Below the pieces are notes generated by a model that was not told the DNA's origin, made no database searches, and saw nothing but the letters and a program-made list of their open reading frames with translations. The position numbers and the translations under genes are program-made. Of a DNA stretch of 64,000 nucleotides, positions 58,426-64,000 are shown in pieces. The stretch covers positions 186,001 to 250,000 of the forward strand of contig NZ_JAYGJQ010000001.1 in the NCBI RefSeq assembly GCF_035013165.1. The letters are read 5' to 3'. Origin of the DNA: Bacteriovorax sp. PP10. Lineage in GTDB: Bacteria; Bdellovibrionota; Bacteriovoracia; Bacteriovoracales; Bacteriovoracaceae. Position 1 is the first letter of the stretch, and every line of letters begins with the position of its first letter.

Positions 58426-59238
58426 TTAACGTCTTCTCGAAACTCGTCTCTGATAAAGAGAGTTCAATCTATTTTGAATAACATCCGGATTCGGATAGTC
58501 ATTAGCAATCGAATAATAAATATCGTAGGCCATCTTCAAATTCTCAGTCGACTCATAAGCATTCGCCACCATGAATTTCGCCTGCACGATATACTCTTTT
58601 TTCGTTTCACGCTTCAAGTATTCCTGCCAAACATAAAGCGCCTTATTAAATTCTTTCTGCTCAAAGTAAATCAACCCTGAGTAATAAAAAGATCTAATAA
58701 AGTATTCGTGATTGGGGTCAGCTTGAATTTTCGTTAACTGATTTAAAGCAGAATCTTTATCATTCAAATAAAAATACGAAAGTGCGATCTGCAGCTGAAA
58801 GAAATCAAAGTTTTTTAATTTCGGTGTGAACTGAGAAAGGCGAGTGTAGTTCTTAATCGCAACTTTATAGTCCTTCACATAGTTAAAGTTCACATCAGCA
58901 AGTTTCTCTTCAGTCTTAATCAACCAAAGTGGATCTTCCGTTAGTTCCTTAACTTCATTGTAATAATGAACGGCTTTTTTATACTGGCCCAGATAAATAG
59001 AGTAGAGCTCACCTAACTGGTAACAAATCTTCAAGCGTAAATCCTGAGAGGGATTACTCTTTAAAATATCTTCGTAAAGATAAGCTGCTTTCGCATACTT
59101 TTGTTCAGTAATGTAGTTTTGAGCGTCGATAATTCTGCGGTTAATTGGGGGAGTGAAGTCACAAGACGCAAGCAATATCAGAGCAGTTAATACTACTGTG
59201 AAACTCATCAAAGGAAATTTGCGTATCCTTGCAAACAT
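58426..59238 (-). CDS. TPR-repeat lipoprotein
   Basis: 270 residues. A lipoprotein signal ends in LLASC (Cys 26). The rest is helical with TPR-like pairs, such as AAYLYEDILKSNP, AVHYYNEVKELTEDP, FDFFQLQIALSYFYLNDKDSALNQL and ALYVWQEYLKRETKKEYI. BamD and similar outer-membrane lipoproteins have this layout, but nothing links it specifically to any. An alternative start ten codons in would still give a signal. Ten bases after the yciI-like gene. Confidence 0.78.
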   Translation of the reverse strand: MFARIRKFPLMSFTVVLTALILLASCDFTPPINRRIIDAQNYITEQKYAKAAYLYEDILKSNPSQDLRLKICYQLGELYSIYLGQYKKAVHYYNEVKELTEDPLWLIKTEEKLADVNFNYVKDYKVAIKNYTRLSQFTPKLKNFDFFQLQIALSYFYLNDKDSALNQLTKIQADPNHEYFIRSFYYSGLIYFEQKEFNKALYVWQEYLKRETKKEYIVQAKFMVANAYESTENLKMAYDIYYSIANDYPNPDVIQNRLNSLYQRRVSRRR

Positions 59239-59247
59239 GAATCCTTC

Positions 59248-59526
59248 CTAGTAATTAAAAGTCGCTGATCTCTTGGTAACGGCAAAGTCTGTGATCTTAA
59301 ATTCAGAAATTCCCTCAATGAAGAATGGATCAAGAGCAATTATTTTATCTAATTCACTTCTTTCCATCTCACGAGCGAGGATCACTCCACCATCTCTAGG
59401 GTTCTTAGGCCCCGAAGCAATAAAGGTCCCATTAGCATACTGATCATCTAAAAAAGTGCGATGAGCTTCCAGGAATTTATCCGCTTCACTCATCGCTTTT
59501 TTATAAGTCAGTTCAATTATAAACAT
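59248..59526 (-). CDS. YciI-like protein
   Basis: 92 residues, the usual length. FIIELTYKKAMSEADKFLEAHRTFLDDQY contains the conserved His (H22) and Asp of the fold, followed by GTFIASGPKNPRDGGVIL and a C-terminal region ending in FKITDFAVTKR. YciI-type proteins are small dimeric alpha/beta barrel proteins, some with dehalogenase- or muconolactone-isomerase-like sites; the activity is unknown here. Its ATG overlaps the gyrA stop (TAATG). Confidence 0.85.
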   Translation of the reverse strand: MFIIELTYKKAMSEADKFLEAHRTFLDDQYANGTFIASGPKNPRDGGVILAREMERSELDKIIALDPFFIEGISEFKITDFAVTKRSATFNY

Positions 59527-62096
59527 TATTCTTCGTCAGTCTCTGGAGCATCAGTTTCAACATCGTCAGCTTCTACAGCTTCAGTTGCCGGAGCAGCTTG
59601 AACAGCTGGTGCTGATCCTTCTGCCGCTACTACTGTTTCTACTTCTTCATCCGGATCAATAATTTTCTCAACTGCTACAACTGCTTCGCCTTCTTTCAGC
59701 TTAATCAGACGCACACCTTGAGTCGTTCTTCCCATTAGAGAAATACCAGAAATTTTCGTTCTGATTACTTGTCCTTTATCAGAGATGATCATTAGATCGT
59801 CTTTATCTGTAACTGGTTTAATGTCGATGATTTCACCGTTTTTCTCAGTTAATCTCATCGCTAGAATCCCTTTACCACCACGAGATTGTTTTCTGTATTC
59901 AGAAACACTTGTACGTTTACCGTAACCTTGTGAAGTAACAGATAGGATTTCTACTGAGTCATCGATAATTTCCATACCGATAATTTTTTCGTCTTCAGTT
60001 AACTCAATCCCTTTTACACCTTGAGAAACACGTCCAAGTGGACGAGCATCTGTCTCAGCGAAACGGATGATTTTTCCTGAAGAAGAACATAGAAGAACAT
60101 CTTTTGTTCCATCAGTAATTCTTACTGATAGAAGATTATCTCCTTCAACGATCTTGATTGCAGTTAATCCTGATTGACGGATGTTTTTGTATTCTGAAAG
60201 TTCAGACTTTTTAACAATCCCTTTTTCAGTTGCGATCATTAGGAATTTCCCTTCGATAACATCAGGAAGAATCATAATTTTCTTAACAGCTTCACCAGCT
60301 GGCATCTGAATTAAGTTAACAATATTTCGTCCCTTAGTCGTACGATTTCCTTCTGGGATGTTGTAAACCTTAATCGAGAACACTTGACCTTTATTCGTGA
60401 AAATAAATAGAGTCGAGTGAGTGTTGGCCGTGAAGATTGATGTGTAGAAATCGTCATCAGCTCCGTCAGCACCTTTAACACCAGTACCACCACGTTTTTG
60501 CGTGCGGTATGTATCCATCGCCATACGTTTTACATATCCCTTGTGAGTGATAGTAACGATAACGTCTTCTTGTTTTACTAAATCTTCCATGTGGATTTCG
60601 TCAGCTTTAGCGACAATTTCCGTTCTACGTTTATCACCGAAGTTCTCAAGAATTTCCTGGCACTCAGTTTTAATAATCGCAGTAATTTCTTCATCACTTC
60701 CAAGAATTAACTCTAAACGAGCAATTTCTTTCATGATGTCGTTGTAGTCTTTAATAATCTTATCGCGCTCAAGACCAGTTAAGCGTTGTAGTCTCATATC
60801 TAAAATAGCTTGCGCCTGGATTTCAGATAGAGAGTAGTTACTCATTAACTTAGTTTTAGCTTGAAGAGGTCCTTCAGACTTTTTAACAAGTTCAACAATT
60901 TCGTCGATGTTATCAACGGCAACTTTTAAACCTTCTAAAATGTGAGCACGCTCTTTTGCTTTCTTTAATTCGTAAACAGTTCTTCTAATTACGATTTCTC
61001 TTCTGTGGTCTAAGAAATATAGAAGTTGTTCTTTAATGTTTAGAACTTTTGGCTGACCGTTAACGATCGATAGGAAAATAATCCCGAACGATGTTTGAAG
61101 TGGAGTCGACTTGTATAATTTATTGATAATTACAGTCGCGATTTCACCTTTTTTAAGGTCAATTACAACACGAATCCCTTCTCTCGAAGATTCATCGCGA
61201 AGATCTGAAATCCCTGTGATTTCTTTTTCGTTAACAAGTTCAGCAATTCTCTCGATAAGTTTTGCTTTGTTAACCTGGTAAGGAAGTTCAGTGATAACAA
61301 TTGAATCACGGTCTTTCTTAGCATTGTGTTCAACGTCCATTTTTGCACGGATTTGAAGAACACCTTTACCAGTGTGGTATGCAGAACGAATTCCTTCTGT
61401 ACCGTGGATTGCTCCAGCAGTAGGGAAGTCTGGTCCTGGAATAATTTTCATTAATTCATCAATAGACGTTTGCGAGTTATCAATCAACGCCAATAGACCA
61501 TTCATGATTTCAGAAAGGTTATGTGGAGGAATGTTTGTTGCCATACCTACAGCAATACCAGATGAACCATTGATCAAAAGGTTTGGAACTTTTGTTGGAA
61601 GAACTTTTGGTTCAACCAAAGAGTCATCATAGTTGGGTTGCCAGTCGACAGTTTCTTTATCTAAATCGGCCATCATTTGTTCTGACAGCTTCTTCATTCT
61701 GATCTCTGTATACCTCATCGCCGCGGCGTTATCACCATCGATCGATCCGAAGTTCCCTTGACCATCCACCAGAGGATATCTCATTGAGAAATCCTGAGCT
61801 AGACGAACGATTGCTCCGTAAACAGCAGAGTCACCATGCGGGTGATACTTACCGATAATATCACCAACAACTCTCGCTGATTTCAGGAAAGGTTTGTTGT
61901 GATAGTTATTAAGAGAGTCCATAGCAAAAAGTACGCGTCTGTGAACTGGTTTCATCCCGTCGCGAACATCTGGAAGAGCACGTCCAACGATTACCGACAT
62001 TGCATAGTCTAGGTAACAGCTTTTCATCTCATCCTGGATTACTACTGGTGTAATATTCCCGTGATTGATTGGTGTGTTGTTGTTGTCATCAGCCAT
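59526..62096 (-). CDS. gyrA: DNA gyrase subunit A
   Basis: 856 residues. The catalytic Tyr is Y129 in MRYTEIRM. The quinolone-determining region reads [21 protein letters not shown]90 (E. coli Ser83) is kept, but G94 stands at the position of E. coli Asp87. The C-terminal beta-pinwheel has the GyrA box SRGGKG in QSRGGKGI, distinguishing it from ParC. An acidic tail follows ([13 protein letters not shown]). Gyrase introduces negative supercoils. It follows gyrB by 32 bases. Confidence 0.97.
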   Translation of the reverse strand: MADDNNNTPINHGNITPVVIQDEMKSCYLDYAMSVIVGRALPDVRDGMKPVHRRVLFAMDSLNNYHNKPFLKSARVVGDIIGKYHPHGDSAVYGAIVRLAQDFSMRYPLVDGQGNFGSIDGDNAAAMRYTEIRMKKLSEQMMADLDKETVDWQPNYDDSLVEPKVLPTKVPNLLINGSSGIAVGMATNIPPHNLSEIMNGLLALIDNSQTSIDELMKIIPGPDFPTAGAIHGTEGIRSAYHTGKGVLQIRAKMDVEHNAKKDRDSIVITELPYQVNKAKLIERIAELVNEKEITGISDLRDESSREGIRVVIDLKKGEIATVIINKLYKSTPLQTSFGIIFLSIVNGQPKVLNIKEQLLYFLDHRREIVIRRTVYELKKAKERAHILEGLKVAVDNIDEIVELVKKSEGPLQAKTKLMSNYSLSEIQAQAILDMRLQRLTGLERDKIIKDYNDIMKEIARLELILGSDEEITAIIKTECQEILENFGDKRRTEIVAKADEIHMEDLVKQEDVIVTITHKGYVKRMAMDTYRTQKRGGTGVKGADGADDDFYTSIFTANTHSTLFIFTNKGQVFSIKVYNIPEGNRTTKGRNIVNLIQMPAGEAVKKIMILPDVIEGKFLMIATEKGIVKKSELSEYKNIRQSGLTAIKIVEGDNLLSVRITDGTKDVLLCSSSGKIIRFAETDARPLGRVSQGVKGIELTEDEKIIGMEIIDDSVEILSVTSQGYGKRTSVSEYRKQSRGGKGILAMRLTEKNGEIIDIKPVTDKDDLMIISDKGQVIRTKISGISLMGRTTQGVRLIKLKEGEAVVAVEKIIDPDEEVETVVAAEGSAPAVQAAPATEAVEADDVETDAPETDEE

Positions 62097-62128
62097 ATTA
62101 TTTTATTCCTTTAACTTAATACTAAAAA

Positions 62129-64000
<1,872 letters not shown>

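Overview
This window reads as a chromosomal stretch of a moderately low-GC Gram-negative bacterium, probably of the Bdellovibrionota (Bacteriovoracales-like). That placement is an inference. It rests on an MglA-type Ras GTPase plus a roadblock protein inside a dnaX-ybaB-recR operon, many secreted or lipoprotein hypotheticals, split ATP synthase genes and the overall codon style; no rRNA or marker tree was available. Coding is dense, with long same-strand operons and tight junctions (several stop/start overlaps of the TAATG type). I saw no CRISPR array, prophage, transposase or integrase.

Layout. 1-3920 (minus): mtnP, rsmH, ftsL and a partial ftsI, the start of a division/cell-wall cluster. 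4003-5190 (plus): a lipase-like protein that meets mglA tail to tail. 5182-9198 (minus): SRP RNA with its own promoter, dnaX (with an E. coli-like A AAA AAG slippery site), ybaB, recR, a roadblock gene and mglA. 9201-13269: an alpha/beta-hydrolase lipoprotein, a HAD phosphatase, and a pilZ-like/tadA/secreted-protein group. 13430-16429: a beta-barrel protein, an orphan pstS and a TauE-type transporter. 16513-20199: the MoxR/DUF58/transglutaminase triad. 20235-22825: an RNA-handling cluster (RhlE helicase, two RRM proteins, a CPXCG mini-protein) with a structured leader and several hairpins. 22991-25617: an orphan OmpR-type regulator, a secreted protein, a Bax-inhibitor-like membrane protein and a lipoprotein. 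25732-26249: a 125-bp palindromic element followed by three tRNA genes.

The centrepiece is 26256-44380 (minus): two complete complex I membrane arms in tandem, each in the order nuoA-H-J-K-L-M-N, followed by a large GYF/TPR membrane protein. No hydrophilic-arm gene (nuoB, C, D, E, F, G, I) is present. The two arms are clearly diverged from each other and both keep the proton-channel residues I could check. Divergent from this operon, 44478-54874 (plus) carries mfd, two parvulin/SurA-type chaperones, a pdxA-like gene, uvrA, a SPOUT methyltransferase and an OsmC protein, so both transcription-coupled and global nucleotide excision repair genes are here. A secreted protein with four Cys-rich repeats (54988-55551) is followed by an isolated unit with a near-ideal sigma70 promoter, a 21-codon micro-ORF and an 82-residue small protein (55597-56093).

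56177-64000 (minus) is one continuous run: gyrB (cut by the right edge), gyrA, yciI-like, a TPR lipoprotein, a GNAT acetyltransferase, atpZ, atpI, atpB and atpE. It carries only the membrane a and c subunits of ATP synthase; the b subunit and F1 genes must lie elsewhere. A gyrB-gyrA pair would fit a position near the chromosomal origin, but the origin itself is not in view.
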